From Pseudorhodoferax sp. Leaf274 (GTDB lineage Bacteria; Pseudomonadota; Gammaproteobacteria; Burkholderiales; Burkholderiaceae_C): a DNA stretch of 64,000 nucleotides. The notes beneath the pieces are model-generated. The model was not told the DNA's origin. It did not search any database and saw nothing but the letters and a program-made list of their open reading frames with translations. Shown here in pieces: positions 55,478-63,768 of the stretch. Position 1 is the stretch's first letter; each line of letters begins with the position of its first letter. The DNA lies in the NCBI RefSeq assembly GCF_001422445.1, contig NZ_LMNA01000001.1, positions 65,116 to 129,115 on the forward strand. The letters run 5' to 3'. The position numbers and the translations under genes were made by a program.

Positions 55478-56554
55478 TCAGGCAGATTCCGCCAGCAGCC
55501 GCTGGACAACCCGCCGGGCTCGGTTGCCGCCCGCATCGACATGGATGTCGATCCACTCGGGCTTTCCTCCGAACTCCTTGATGTTCCGGTACTGCTCCTC
55601 GATGACGATGCGGTCCTCGTCGAACGTGAAGGCGGTCTGCTGGATGACCGCTTGGCTGTTGTCCGGCTTGTCCGGGTGGCGCGTGCTCGACATGCTCCAG
55701 AAATAGTGGCAGGTATCGTCGGTCTCCGGTGTGATGCCGTGCAGACCGCGCATGTGGAAGCCCCCACGCTGGGGGTCGTCGATGGAATCGGTGCCAGGCT
55801 CGATGGCGCCCGTCCAGATTCTCAGGTGCGACAACGCGAACTCGATTTCCTGCCAGCGGTCGCAGGAATCGCCGAACGGCCAGGCCGCCTTGTACGTCGG
55901 CGGTGGGCGCGATCCGGGCATCTGCCGGACCACCTTGACCGTGTCGCCATCCTGCGTGACCTTCATGCCGGCGTTCATGTGCAGCCGCGCATCGCCACCG
56001 ATGGTCTGCAGGTGCACGTACCCCAGATGGCTCAGGTCCAACAGGTTGTCGTGGATCAGCTGCCAAGGCGCCTTGTAGTGGTAGGAGCCGGTTCCAAACT
56101 TGTAGCGGGGGTCGTTGTGCCAGGGGTAGTCGGGTGCTTCAAGGGTCGGCGCACCCCCAACTTCCTTGGGCATCCAAATCCAGAGGATGTGGTTCTTCTC
56201 GGCGATGTGGTAAGCCCGGACCTTGGCCTTGGTCGGAATCTTCTCCTGGCCGGGAATCTCCAGGCACTGGCCGTTCGGCGCGTAAAGCATGCCGTGGTAG
56301 CCGCAGCGCACACCCTGTGCCTCCACCGTGCCGCAGGACAGCGGCAGCGAGCGATGGCAGCAGCGGTCCTCCAGCGCGGCGACCTGGCCGTCAGCGGTAC
56401 GGAACAGCACCACGCGCTGGTTCAGGAACATGCGCCCCACGGGCTTGTCGGTCACATCGGTGGAGAAGCCGGCCATGTACCACTGGTTGAGCGGGAACTT
56501 GGGCAGAGCAGGCGTGGCCGACACCGGCTGGATGGGAATGCTTTCGATGGTCAT
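55478..56554 (-). CDS. Rieske oxygenase, VanA/phthalate type
   Basis: A 358-residue terminal oxygenase. The Rieske [2Fe-2S] motif is C-x-H (CCHRS) ... C-x2-H (CGYHG), and the mononuclear iron site is in DNLLDLSHLGYVH. This single-component-oxygenase type works with the reductase encoded immediately upstream. Relatives O-demethylate vanillate or hydroxylate phthalate and toluenesulfonate-like aromatics, so the substrate is probably a substituted aromatic acid. It is the last gene of the liv/marR/oxygenase operon. Confidence 0.9.
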   Translation of the reverse strand: MTIESIPIQPVSATPALPKFPLNQWYMAGFSTDVTDKPVGRMFLNQRVVLFRTADGQVAALEDRCCHRSLPLSCGTVEAQGVRCGYHGMLYAPNGQCLEIPGQEKIPTKAKVRAYHIAEKNHILWIWMPKEVGGAPTLEAPDYPWHNDPRYKFGTGSYHYKAPWQLIHDNLLDLSHLGYVHLQTIGGDARLHMNAGMKVTQDGDTVKVVRQMPGSRPPPTYKAAWPFGDSCDRWQEIEFALSHLRIWTGAIEPGTDSIDDPQRGGFHMRGLHGITPETDDTCHYFWSMSSTRHPDKPDNSQAVIQQTAFTFDEDRIVIEEQYRNIKEFGGKPEWIDIHVDAGGNRARRVVQRLLAESA

Positions 56555-56583
56555 GGGGTTCTCCTTTGGGGCGTGAGCGGGGC

Positions 56584-57540
56584 TCACAGGTCAAGAACGA
56601 GGGCTGGTGTCTTCGCACGCGAGCAGCACGGCGTGAAGAGCTTGTTGTCCGCGTGCTCCGAGTCCATCAGGCAGGCGTCGCGGTGGTCCGGCAGTCCTTC
56701 GAGCACGGCTGTGATGCAGGTGCCGCACACCCCGGACTCGCAGGAGTAGTTCACGTCGATGCCGCTGTCGAGCAGGACCTGCAGCGCGGTCATGCCCACG
56801 GGGACGTCCAGGGTGGCGCCGGACCGGGCCAGCCGCAGTTGGAATGGCTGGTCACCCGCGGTCTCCTGCACTGCGCCTGTAAAGTGCTCGCGGTGCAGGC
56901 GCTCCTCCGCCCATCCCGCGGTCCGCGCAGATGCGAGCACGTGGTCCATGAAACCTGCAGGGCCGCACACGTAGAGGTGCGCCCCTGCGGGAGCGGTGCG
57001 GAACGCCGCCACGGCGTCGAACTTGGGGCCGTCCGCCAGGTCGCTGAAGTACATGCTTGCCCGGTCCGAGAACCGGCTTGCGCCAATCTCATCGCGAAAC
57101 GCCATGCGCTCAGGTGCGCGGGCACAGTAATGCAGCTCGAATGGTTGGCCATCGCGCTGCAACTGCAGTGCCATCGCGAGGATGGGCGTCACGCCGATGC
57201 CACCCGCGACCAGGACGCTGTACGGCGCTTCGGTCAATGCGAACAGGTTCTTCGGTGCGCTGACCTTGAGCACGGTGCCCACCGGGGCCGCATCGTGCAT
57301 GCCGGACGAGCCGCCGCGAGACGCCGGCTCGCGCAGCACGCCGATGCGCCAGATGCCACGGTCGTGCGGGTCACTGCACAGCGAATACTGCCGCACAGGA
57401 CCCGACGGCACGTGCACATCGATGTGCGCGCCGGCGCTGAAGGATGGAAGCGGCGCCTCCGCGACCGGCTCCAGTTCGAAACTGCAGATGCCGTCCGCCT
57501 CGTTGCGGCGGGCGCGCACTCTCACGTCGAGTTCAACCAT
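56584..57540 (-). CDS. Phthalate-dioxygenase-reductase/VanB-type reductase
   Basis: A 318-residue reductase. An FMN/FAD-binding beta-barrel (VRQYSLCSDPHD) and an NAD(P)-binding domain (VLVAGGIGVTPILAMA, VCGPAGFMDHV) are followed by a C-terminal plant-type ferredoxin (CESGVCGTC with a later Cys in DACLMD). It passes electrons from NAD(P)H to the Rieske oxygenase encoded 29 bases downstream. It starts 1 base after the MarR stop. Confidence 0.92.
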   Translation of the reverse strand: MVELDVRVRARRNEADGICSFELEPVAEAPLPSFSAGAHIDVHVPSGPVRQYSLCSDPHDRGIWRIGVLREPASRGGSSGMHDAAPVGTVLKVSAPKNLFALTEAPYSVLVAGGIGVTPILAMALQLQRDGQPFELHYCARAPERMAFRDEIGASRFSDRASMYFSDLADGPKFDAVAAFRTAPAGAHLYVCGPAGFMDHVLASARTAGWAEERLHREHFTGAVQETAGDQPFQLRLARSGATLDVPVGMTALQVLLDSGIDVNYSCESGVCGTCITAVLEGLPDHRDACLMDSEHADNKLFTPCCSRAKTPALVLDL

Positions 57541-57541
57541 C

Positions 57542-58111
57542 TCATCCACCTCTTTGCGCGCGCTCCGTGTTCGCGCGGCCTCTGGCTTCGCGGGCGGCAA
57601 GGAAGCGCTGGGTCGCGGCCTCCACCTCCGGCAGGTTTTCGTGCACACGCTGCAGCAAGGTCAGCAACGACTTCGCTTCGTCCTTGGACAGCACCTCCAG
57701 CAGCGCCCGCTCGCGCTCCAGCGCGACATCGCGGATCGCGTCGTGCAGCGCGCGGCCCTGGTCGGTCAGCACCGCGATGCGGGCACGGCCGTCGTTCTGG
57801 TCGAGCGCAATGCGGATGAAGCCGTCTTCCTGCATGGTCTTGAAGCATCGGCTCACCGACGCCTTGTCCATGCCGATGACGCGCGACACCTGGTTGGCCG
57901 AGCACGCCCCGTCGACGGCCAGCAGCACCAGGCAGCGCCAGACTTCGATGCCGACACCGAAGTGCTTGAGGTAGAAGCCGGACGCGCCGCGCGACAGCTT
58001 GTTCGCAGTCCAGGTCAGGTAGGCCGGGACATAGCGCTCCAGGTCGATATGCCTGTTGTGTTGGCTGGCACGCGGGCCGCCAGCGCTCAGTTCGCGGTTC
58101 TCAGCGTACAT
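57542..58111 (-). CDS. MarR-family regulator inside the liv/oxygenase operon
   Basis: A 189-residue MarR protein, paralogous to the one at 54880. The recognition helix MDKASVSRCFKTMQEDGFI and wing QNDGRARIAVLTDQG are clear. It is encoded between livF and the reductase, 1 base from each neighbour, so it is transcribed with the genes it should control. The tandem GTTG-N6-CAAC sites upstream of livK are the likely operators, giving feedback control by substrate or CoA ester. Confidence 0.9.
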   Translation of the reverse strand: MYAENRELSAGGPRASQHNRHIDLERYVPAYLTWTANKLSRGASGFYLKHFGVGIEVWRCLVLLAVDGACSANQVSRVIGMDKASVSRCFKTMQEDGFIRIALDQNDGRARIAVLTDQGRALHDAIRDVALERERALLEVLSKDEAKSLLTLLQRVHENLPEVEAATQRFLAAREARGRANTERAQRGG

Positions 58112-58112
58112 C

Positions 58113-58826
58113 TCAGTGCACCGCCATGCCGATCCAGCGTTCGAGCGTGCCGGTATCGGACGCCAACGCGGCCGCCTCGGCGTCGTGCACGACGCTGCCG
58201 TGGTCGAGGATGACAGCCCGGCTGGCGTACGCCAGGGCTTCGTCAACCTGCTGCTCCACGATCACCACGCTGATGCCGGTCTGCTGGCTCAGCCGGCGGA
58301 ACGCTGCCAGGAGTTCCTGCCGAATCAAGGGAGCCAGGCCTTCCAGCGGCTCGTCCATCAGCAACAGCTTGGGCTGGCCGAGCAGCGCACGCGCCACGGA
58401 CAGCATCTGCTGCTCGCCGCCGGACAGCTGGTTGCCGCCGTTGTGGCGGCGTTCCGCCAGGCGCGGGAACAGGTCGTAGGCTTCGCCCAGCGCCGTCTTC
58501 GGTCGCCGCTTCAGGCCCGCGAGCAGGTTCTCCTCCACGGTCAGCGAAGGGAATACGTCGCGCGTCTGCGGCACGAGGCCGAGGCCGCGCTCGGCGCGCT
58601 GGTGGGCAGACAGCCGGGAGACGTCTTCGCCGCAGAAGACGATGGCGCCACCCCGCAGCGGTATCACGCCCATGACCGCGCGCAAGGCTGTGGTTTTGCC
58701 GACACCGTTGCGGCCGATCATGGCGAGCCGTTCGCCGCGCGCCACCTGGAACGACAGTCCATCGAGCACCGTCATCGGGCCATAGCCCGCCTGGACGGCC
58801 TTCACTTCGAGCATCAACGCAGACAT
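58113..58826 (-). CDS. livF: LivF-type ABC transporter ATPase
   Basis: A 237-residue ATPase: Walker A GRNGVGKTT, signature LSGGEQQMLSVARAL, Walker B LLLMDEPLEGLAP, switch VEQQVDEA (Gln in place of the usual Ser/His-adjacent residue). It starts 1 base after livG. It energises the second Liv-type importer. Confidence 0.92.
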   Translation of the reverse strand: MSALMLEVKAVQAGYGPMTVLDGLSFQVARGERLAMIGRNGVGKTTALRAVMGVIPLRGGAIVFCGEDVSRLSAHQRAERGLGLVPQTRDVFPSLTVEENLLAGLKRRPKTALGEAYDLFPRLAERRHNGGNQLSGGEQQMLSVARALLGQPKLLLMDEPLEGLAPLIRQELLAAFRRLSQQTGISVVIVEQQVDEALAYASRAVILDHGSVVHDAEAAALASDTGTLERWIGMAVH

Positions 58827-58827
58827 G

Positions 58828-59568
58828 TCAGTTCCCCAGGTAGGCGGCCCGAACCTTCGGGTCGCGCCGGATGTCGTCGGGCGTGCCCTCGGCCAGGACC
58901 GCGCCCTCGCACAGCACGACGATGCGGTTGGCGAAGCGGAACACCAGGTCCATGTCGTGCTCGATGATGAGCACGCCGAGGTCCTGGGGCAGCGCATCCA
59001 ATGCGGACAGAAGCTTGGCGCCGTCGCCCTTGGGCACGCCCGCCATGGGCTCGTCCAGCAGCAGGACCTTGGGCCGCAGGGCCATCGCCAGAGCCATCTC
59101 GATGAGACGCTGTTCACCGTAGGCCAGGTCCTGGGTGGCCGTTGCCGCGTGGGCTGCGAGACCGAAGCGGCCCAGCAGCTCCTGCGCTTCTGCGGTCAGG
59201 GATGGGTAGCCATCGACGCTGCGCCAGGCACTGCCACTCAGGCCCTCGCGTTCGAACAGCGCCATCTCGATCTGCCGCTGCACGGGCAGATGCGGCGCCA
59301 ACGTGGTGATCTGGAAGGTGCGCGCCAAACCGTGGCGCACCCGCTTGGCCTGCGACAGCCGCGACACGTTCTCGCCACGCAGCCACACCTCGCCGCTGTC
59401 CGACGGGACGACACCGCTGATCTGGTGAACCAGCGTCGTCTTCCCCGCGCCGTTGGGACCGATGAGCGCGAGCCGGTCGCCGGCGGCCAGTCGGAACGAG
59501 ACCTTGCGCGTGACGTGGAGCCCGCCGTAGCGCTTGTCCACATGGCGCAGTTCGAGCAGGTCGCTCAT
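58828..59568 (-). CDS. livG: LivG-type ABC transporter ATPase
   Basis: A 246-residue ATPase: Walker A GPNGAGKTT, signature-like LAYGEQRLIEMALAMAL, Walker B VLLLDEPMAGVP and the His switch IEHDMDLVF. Its start overlaps the livM stop by 4 bases. It is the partner of LivF. Confidence 0.92.
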   Translation of the reverse strand: MSDLLELRHVDKRYGGLHVTRKVSFRLAAGDRLALIGPNGAGKTTLVHQISGVVPSDSGEVWLRGENVSRLSQAKRVRHGLARTFQITTLAPHLPVQRQIEMALFEREGLSGSAWRSVDGYPSLTAEAQELLGRFGLAAHAATATQDLAYGEQRLIEMALAMALRPKVLLLDEPMAGVPKGDGAKLLSALDALPQDLGVLIIEHDMDLVFRFANRIVVLCEGAVLAEGTPDDIRRDPKVRAAYLGN

Positions 59569-60566
59569 GGGGCGCCTCCCAAGCGCTTGCGCATCCATGC
59601 CAGGGCTTGCGCTGGCGGGAACAGGACCACGAGCATCAGCAAGCCGCCCACGATGAACAGCCAGTGGTAGGGATTGATCGACGATGCCGTGTGGTGCAGC
59701 ACCAGGAAGACGGCCGCGCCGACCAGCGCACCGGTCAGCCGCCCTGCGCCTCCCAGGATCAGCATGACCAGCACCTCGGCCGACAGCGCGAACGAGAGGC
59801 TGTCCAAGCCGACGACGGCGGTGGTCTGTGCAGACAATGCGCCCGCCACACCGGCGAGCGCGCCCGCCACGGTGTAAATGGCCAGCAACCGGCGGTAGAC
59901 CGGCGTGCCCAGCGCGGCCATGCGGGCGCGGCTCTCGTGGATGCCCCGGACCGCCAGGCCGAACGGAGAGTCGACGAGCCTGCGCGCCACGTAGAAGCCC
60001 AGCACGAGGATGGCCAGGGCGTAGTACGCAGCCACGCGGCCTTCCAGGTCGAACTCGAAGCGGCCCAGCAGCGGCCCCATGGTGTAGCCCGACAGCCCAT
60101 CGTCGCCGCCGGTCCATCCCCGCGCTTTGTGCGCCACCGACAGGACCAGTTGCGATACCGCCACCGTCAGCATGAGGAAGGTGAAGCCCTGGTAACGCAG
60201 CAGGAAGGCGCCGCTCAGCCCGGCGAGCAGCGCGCCGGCCACGAGGCCAATGCCCAAGCCGAGCAGCGGATCGGGAGCCACGTGCAGAGCGAACACGCCC
60301 GCCGCGTATGCGCCCGTGCCGAACATCGCAGCATGGCCCAGCGTCGCCAGGCCGGCGATGCCGACCACCAGATCGAGCGACAGCACGAACAGCCCGACGA
60401 TGAAGATGCGGGTCAGCAGGCCCAGCTGATCAGGCATGCTTGCGCAGGCTGCCAGGCCCAAGGCCAGGGTCAGTACCGGGGCACGCCAAGCGGGCGCGCA
60501 ACGCGGGCCGGACGCGACAACCGCCGTCTCGGCCGGCGCCGGCTTGGTAAGGGAGATCGTGATCAT
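59565..60566 (-). CDS. livM: LivM-type ABC permease
   Basis: A 333-residue permease with a short cytoplasmic leader (residues 1-30) before the first helix. VGIAGLATLGHAAMFGTGAYAA and SPFGLAVRGIHESRARMAAL are family-typical. Its start overlaps the livH stop by 4 bases. Confidence 0.92.
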   Translation of the reverse strand: MITISLTKPAPAETAVVASGPRCAPAWRAPVLTLALGLAACASMPDQLGLLTRIFIVGLFVLSLDLVVGIAGLATLGHAAMFGTGAYAAGVFALHVAPDPLLGLGIGLVAGALLAGLSGAFLLRYQGFTFLMLTVAVSQLVLSVAHKARGWTGGDDGLSGYTMGPLLGRFEFDLEGRVAAYYALAILVLGFYVARRLVDSPFGLAVRGIHESRARMAALGTPVYRRLLAIYTVAGALAGVAGALSAQTTAVVGLDSLSFALSAEVLVMLILGGAGRLTGALVGAAVFLVLHHTASSINPYHWLFIVGGLLMLVVLFPPAQALAWMRKRLGGAP

Positions 60567-61420
60567 CGCTTCAGCAACCCATTCGGACGCCACGCCAGCA
60601 CGATGGCCATCGCCGCGAAGAAAAAGAGACTGCCCCAGTCGGACGCGAGGTACTTGCTCGCGGTCTCGATCAGGCCCAGCAGGATGGCGGCGCACAGGGA
60701 GCCGGGAATGCTGCCCATGCCGCCGACGGCGACGACCACGAGCACCAGGACCAGGTACTTCAGGGCGTAGTACGGCTCGAGCGGCATGACCTCCGCGCCA
60801 AGAACGCCACCCAGCCCAGCCAGGGCCGCGCCGGCGGCGAACGTCAGGCACTGCACGGTCCGGATCGGAATGCCCAGCGAAGACGCCGTGCCGGGGTGGT
60901 CCACGGTGGCGCGCAGCCAGATGCCGAAGCGGGTCTGGGTCACCGTCCACGCGGCTGCTAGCGCGACGGCGATCCCCGCGCCGATGACGAGCAGGCGCTG
61001 TGCCGGCATCGTCCGGAACCCCAGGTCGATGGAGCCGGCCAGCGAGGGCGGCAGCTGGACCATCTGCACCTGCGGGCCCACCAGCGCGTTCGTCGTGGCG
61101 ATCAGCACGAAGGTCAGGCCGATGGTGAACAGCACCTGGTCCAGCTCCTTGCGCCGGTACAGATGGCGGAGCACGGTGGCCTCGAGCACGGCGCCCAGCA
61201 GACCGGTGGCGATGACCGCGAGCGGCACGGCCAGCCAGAAGCTCCACTGGAGCTCCCGGGTCAGCAAGGCCGCGCAGTAGCCCCCGACCATGGCGAAGGC
61301 GCCATGGCTCAGGTTCACGAAGCGCATCAGCCCCAGCGTGACCGACAGCCCGACAGCGATCACGAACAGCACCATGCCGTACGCGAGCCCGTCGATGAGG
61401 ATGTTGGAGAAGGTGTTCAC
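60563..61420 (-). CDS. livH: LivH-type ABC permease
   Basis: A 285-residue permease: GLSVTLGLMRFVNLSHGAFAMVG-type opening and VVVAVGGMGSIPGSLCAAI near the C-terminus. It begins 13 bases after livK. It forms the channel with LivM. Confidence 0.92.
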   Translation of the reverse strand: MNTFSNILIDGLAYGMVLFVIAVGLSVTLGLMRFVNLSHGAFAMVGGYCAALLTRELQWSFWLAVPLAVIATGLLGAVLEATVLRHLYRRKELDQVLFTIGLTFVLIATTNALVGPQVQMVQLPPSLAGSIDLGFRTMPAQRLLVIGAGIAVALAAAWTVTQTRFGIWLRATVDHPGTASSLGIPIRTVQCLTFAAGAALAGLGGVLGAEVMPLEPYYALKYLVLVLVVVAVGGMGSIPGSLCAAILLGLIETASKYLASDWGSLFFFAAMAIVLAWRPNGLLKR

Positions 61421-61433
61421 GTGGCCTCGCGCG

Positions 61434-62612
61434 TCACTGGCTCAGACCGAAGTCCACCTGCGGCCCGAAGTTCTGCGTCTCGGCATTGACCAGCGAGGAG
61501 CCTTGCTTCTCTACCTTGCGCAGGTAGACGTTCTGGGTGATGTGGCGCGACTTCGGGTCGATGCGCACGGGGCCGCGCGGGCTTTCCCACTGCAACTCAC
61601 GTGCGGCGGCCAAGGCCTTCGCGCCGTCCTTCGCGCCGCCAGTTGCTTCGATCATCTTGTGGATGACGTACATGCCGTCCCAGGCGCCGACCGAGGCGTA
61701 GTTCGCGACGGCGGCCGGGTCCTGCTTCTTGAGCGCGGCCACGAAGGTCTTGTTCTGCGGCGAGTCGTGCGCGCCGGAGTAATGGAACGCTGTCGTCAGT
61801 CCAAGCGCCGAGTCGCCGAACTTTTGCAGGTCGAACTCATCCATCTCCGCCGTGCCCAAGAACTGGATACCCGCCTTGGCCAGGCCGTTCTCGTTGTACG
61901 CCTTCACGAAGCCCAGGTTCGGCGGGCCACCCGGCAGGAAGGTGTAGACGGCTTGTGCGCCACTGGCCCTTATGCGTTGTGCGAACGGGCCGAAGTCGGT
62001 CGTCGCCATGGGCATGCGGATGCTCTCGACGACAACGCCACCCTGCTTGGCAAGCTCGGCTTTGAACGCGGCTTCAGCGTCGATGCCTGGACCGTAGTCG
62101 GTCACAGCGGTCACGATCTTCTTCAGACCCTGCTTCGCTGCCCACTGCGCGAGCGGCACGGTGACCTGCCACAGCGTGTAGCTGGTCCGGATGAAATAGT
62201 CGGACTTCTCGGTGATCGAGGAAGTCGCGGCGTTGAAGATGACCGTCGGCGTCTTCGACTGCTGGATGAGCGGCGCCACCGCCATGGCATTCGGCGTGAA
62301 GACGAAGCCGCCCAGGAAGTCGACCTTGTCCTTGACGATGAGTTCTTGCGCGAGAACCTTGGTCTGCGCCGGGTTCGGCCCGCCGGTGTCGCGGTAGATG
62401 AGCTCCACGTCCTTGCCCGCGAGCTTGCCGCCCTGGCTGGCAATGTAGGCCTCGGCGCCTGCCTTGAACAGCGTACCGTAGTGGGCAAACGGGCCGGAGA
62501 ACGGTCCGATGATGCCGACCTTGACCTTCAGGTCCTGTGCAAGCGCCAGGGGTGGGGTGAGAGCCGTTGCGGCCAGAACAGCGCCGCACAGAACGCGTCG
62601 GGTCAGTGGCAT
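61434..62612 (-). CDS. livK: LivK-type periplasmic binding protein
   Basis: A 392-residue binding protein with a signal peptide (MPLTRRVLCGAVLAATALTP, cleavage after LALAQ). Family text includes VKVGIIGPFSGPFAHYG and KVDFLGGFVFTPNAMAVAPL. The start is fixed by a strong AGGAGG 4 bases before ATG 62612. It is the first gene of an eight-gene operon ending in an oxygenase, so the ligand is probably an aromatic acid rather than an amino acid. Confidence 0.93.
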   Translation of the reverse strand: MPLTRRVLCGAVLAATALTPPLALAQDLKVKVGIIGPFSGPFAHYGTLFKAGAEAYIASQGGKLAGKDVELIYRDTGGPNPAQTKVLAQELIVKDKVDFLGGFVFTPNAMAVAPLIQQSKTPTVIFNAATSSITEKSDYFIRTSYTLWQVTVPLAQWAAKQGLKKIVTAVTDYGPGIDAEAAFKAELAKQGGVVVESIRMPMATTDFGPFAQRIRASGAQAVYTFLPGGPPNLGFVKAYNENGLAKAGIQFLGTAEMDEFDLQKFGDSALGLTTAFHYSGAHDSPQNKTFVAALKKQDPAAVANYASVGAWDGMYVIHKMIEATGGAKDGAKALAAARELQWESPRGPVRIDPKSRHITQNVYLRKVEKQGSSLVNAETQNFGPQVDFGLSQ

Positions 62613-62667
62613 GTTGCCTCCTTGGTTGTCGTGCCGTTCGGGGATACGGCCTTCGCGGCGAATTTTG

Positions 62668-62697
62668 GTTGAAATACCAACTAGTTGCAATATCAAC
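62668..62697. promoter_or_regulatory. Tandem MarR-type operators
   Basis: Two copies of GTTG-N6-CAAC, namely GTTGAAATACCAAC (62668-62681) and GTTGCAATATCAAC (62684-62697), lie 16 bases apart in register, with 12 of 14 positions identical. They sit 56-85 bases upstream of the livK start codon, where a promoter is expected. Spaced TTG...CAA dyads are the usual MarR-family target. Confidence 0.75.
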
Positions 62698-62963
62698 TTA
62701 TTGGTGAAAACCCTTGTTGCAAGTCATGGCACGGGAGCCCTGCACCGGCGCCATCAGTTGCTTGGCTTGCCGCGCAAGTGCTGCAGGTTCGATACGAGCA
62801 CGCACCGTCTGCTTGAGGGAGTGCGACGTCAGCTGGGTGGAACGTAGGCTACGGCGCACGAGAAGTGAGGCCAAAGTCTGGCCCGTCTGGACAGCCCGTT
62901 TGCCTACGCTGTACTTCTCACAAACCCACTGCCAACAGGCGGTTCAACCGAGAGGAAATGACC
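62698..62963. other. Divergent promoter region between livK and the CsbD-like gene
   Basis: Beyond the tandem operators I find no gene here. It must hold the rightward promoter of the CsbD-like gene and part of the leftward livK promoter, but no clear -35/-10 pair stands out on either strand. Confidence 0.35.
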
Positions 62964-63149
62964 ATGAATACCGATCAAGTCAAGGGCGCCCTGAAGGATG
63001 CAGCGGGCAAAGTGCAAGAGAAGGTCGGCGAGGTGACTGGCAGCCGCGAGCAGGAGGCCAAGGGAGTTGCGAAGCAAGTTGAAGGCAAGACCCAGAAGAG
63101 CTTCGGCGACACCAAGGAAGCCGTCAAGGACGCAGCAAACAAGCCGTAA
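62964..63149 (+). CDS. CsbD-family stress protein
   Basis: A 61-residue, hydrophilic, helical protein: MNTDQVKGALKDAAGKVQEK, then VGEVTGSREQEAKGVAKQVE and SFGDTKEAVKDAANK, the repeated 11-residue-like pattern of CsbD/YjbJ proteins. These are abundant general-stress proteins of unknown mechanism. ATG 62964 has AGAGGAA at good distance; ATG 62958 is too close to it. A strong terminator follows, so it is monocistronic. Confidence 0.9.
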   Translation: MNTDQVKGALKDAAGKVQEKVGEVTGSREQEAKGVAKQVEGKTQKSFGDTKEAVKDAANKP

Positions 63150-63176
63150 GTTTCGGCAGGTGTTCGCACCATGTAC

Positions 63177-63198
63177 AAAAGCGGCCGAGGCCGCTTTT
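63177..63198. terminator. Strong intrinsic terminator, usable from both sides
   Basis: AAAAGCGGCC-GA-GGCCGCTTTT is a perfect 10-base-pair stem with a 2-base loop, A-run before and T-run after. It lies 27 bases after the CsbD-like stop. Confidence 0.9.
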
Positions 63199-63768
63199 CT
63201 TCGCATGGGCTGCGGACAGAAGGACAAGTCGGTCCGCCTGTGCTGGTAGGAGCCACGCGGCGAACTTGCGCCATGCCGGCGCGTGCGCCGATTCTTGGAT
63301 CCATCCAACGCTTGCGGATGGCATCGTCGGCTTTGGAAACGCGGGGTTCACTGGGCGAAGGCTTTCGCTCTTTCGTTGCCGCGCTGCTGACTCGATCCGA
63401 GGGTGGCGACGTTCCAGTCCACCTCTTGCCAGAAATGTCGAACGGCGTCTCGCCGTTCGCTGAAGCAACGCTGGTCGGCGCCCATGCCCCGCGGCTCTTC
63501 GGCAACTCGCGTGGCAAGTGCCTCCAGCTTCTGCGCGCCCAAGCACACCGCACCGAGACAGCGCAGCCCTCCTGCAGGCCGACGGGCCAGTCCACTGGTT
63601 TGAACGCGACCAAGGCTGGCATCCCACGCACCAGCATGCGTAGCATGGGGACCGCTGCCGGGCAGCGGGCGCCGTGCAGCCGACGGTGAACTCTCGGTCC
63701 CGCTCGCTCTGCAGGCTCTCGCGCAAAACCACTCGCGACCGAGGCGACAGTCTCGAGCGGCCGACCCG
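63199..63768. other. Region without a supported gene
   Basis: About 570 bases between the CsbD-like terminator and the 3' end of the nitronate monooxygenase gene. Long overlapping open frames exist on both strands (63171-63689 plus, 63124-63732 minus), but their translations are Arg/Ser/Cys-rich, with no family resemblance and no plausible ribosome sites. I leave it unassigned. Confidence 0.4.

Noticed and set aside
63199-63768. Overlapping open frames on both strands that could be an unknown gene
   Set aside because: There is no ribosome site, no coherent amino-acid composition and no family resemblance. Open frames of this size are expected by chance at this GC content.
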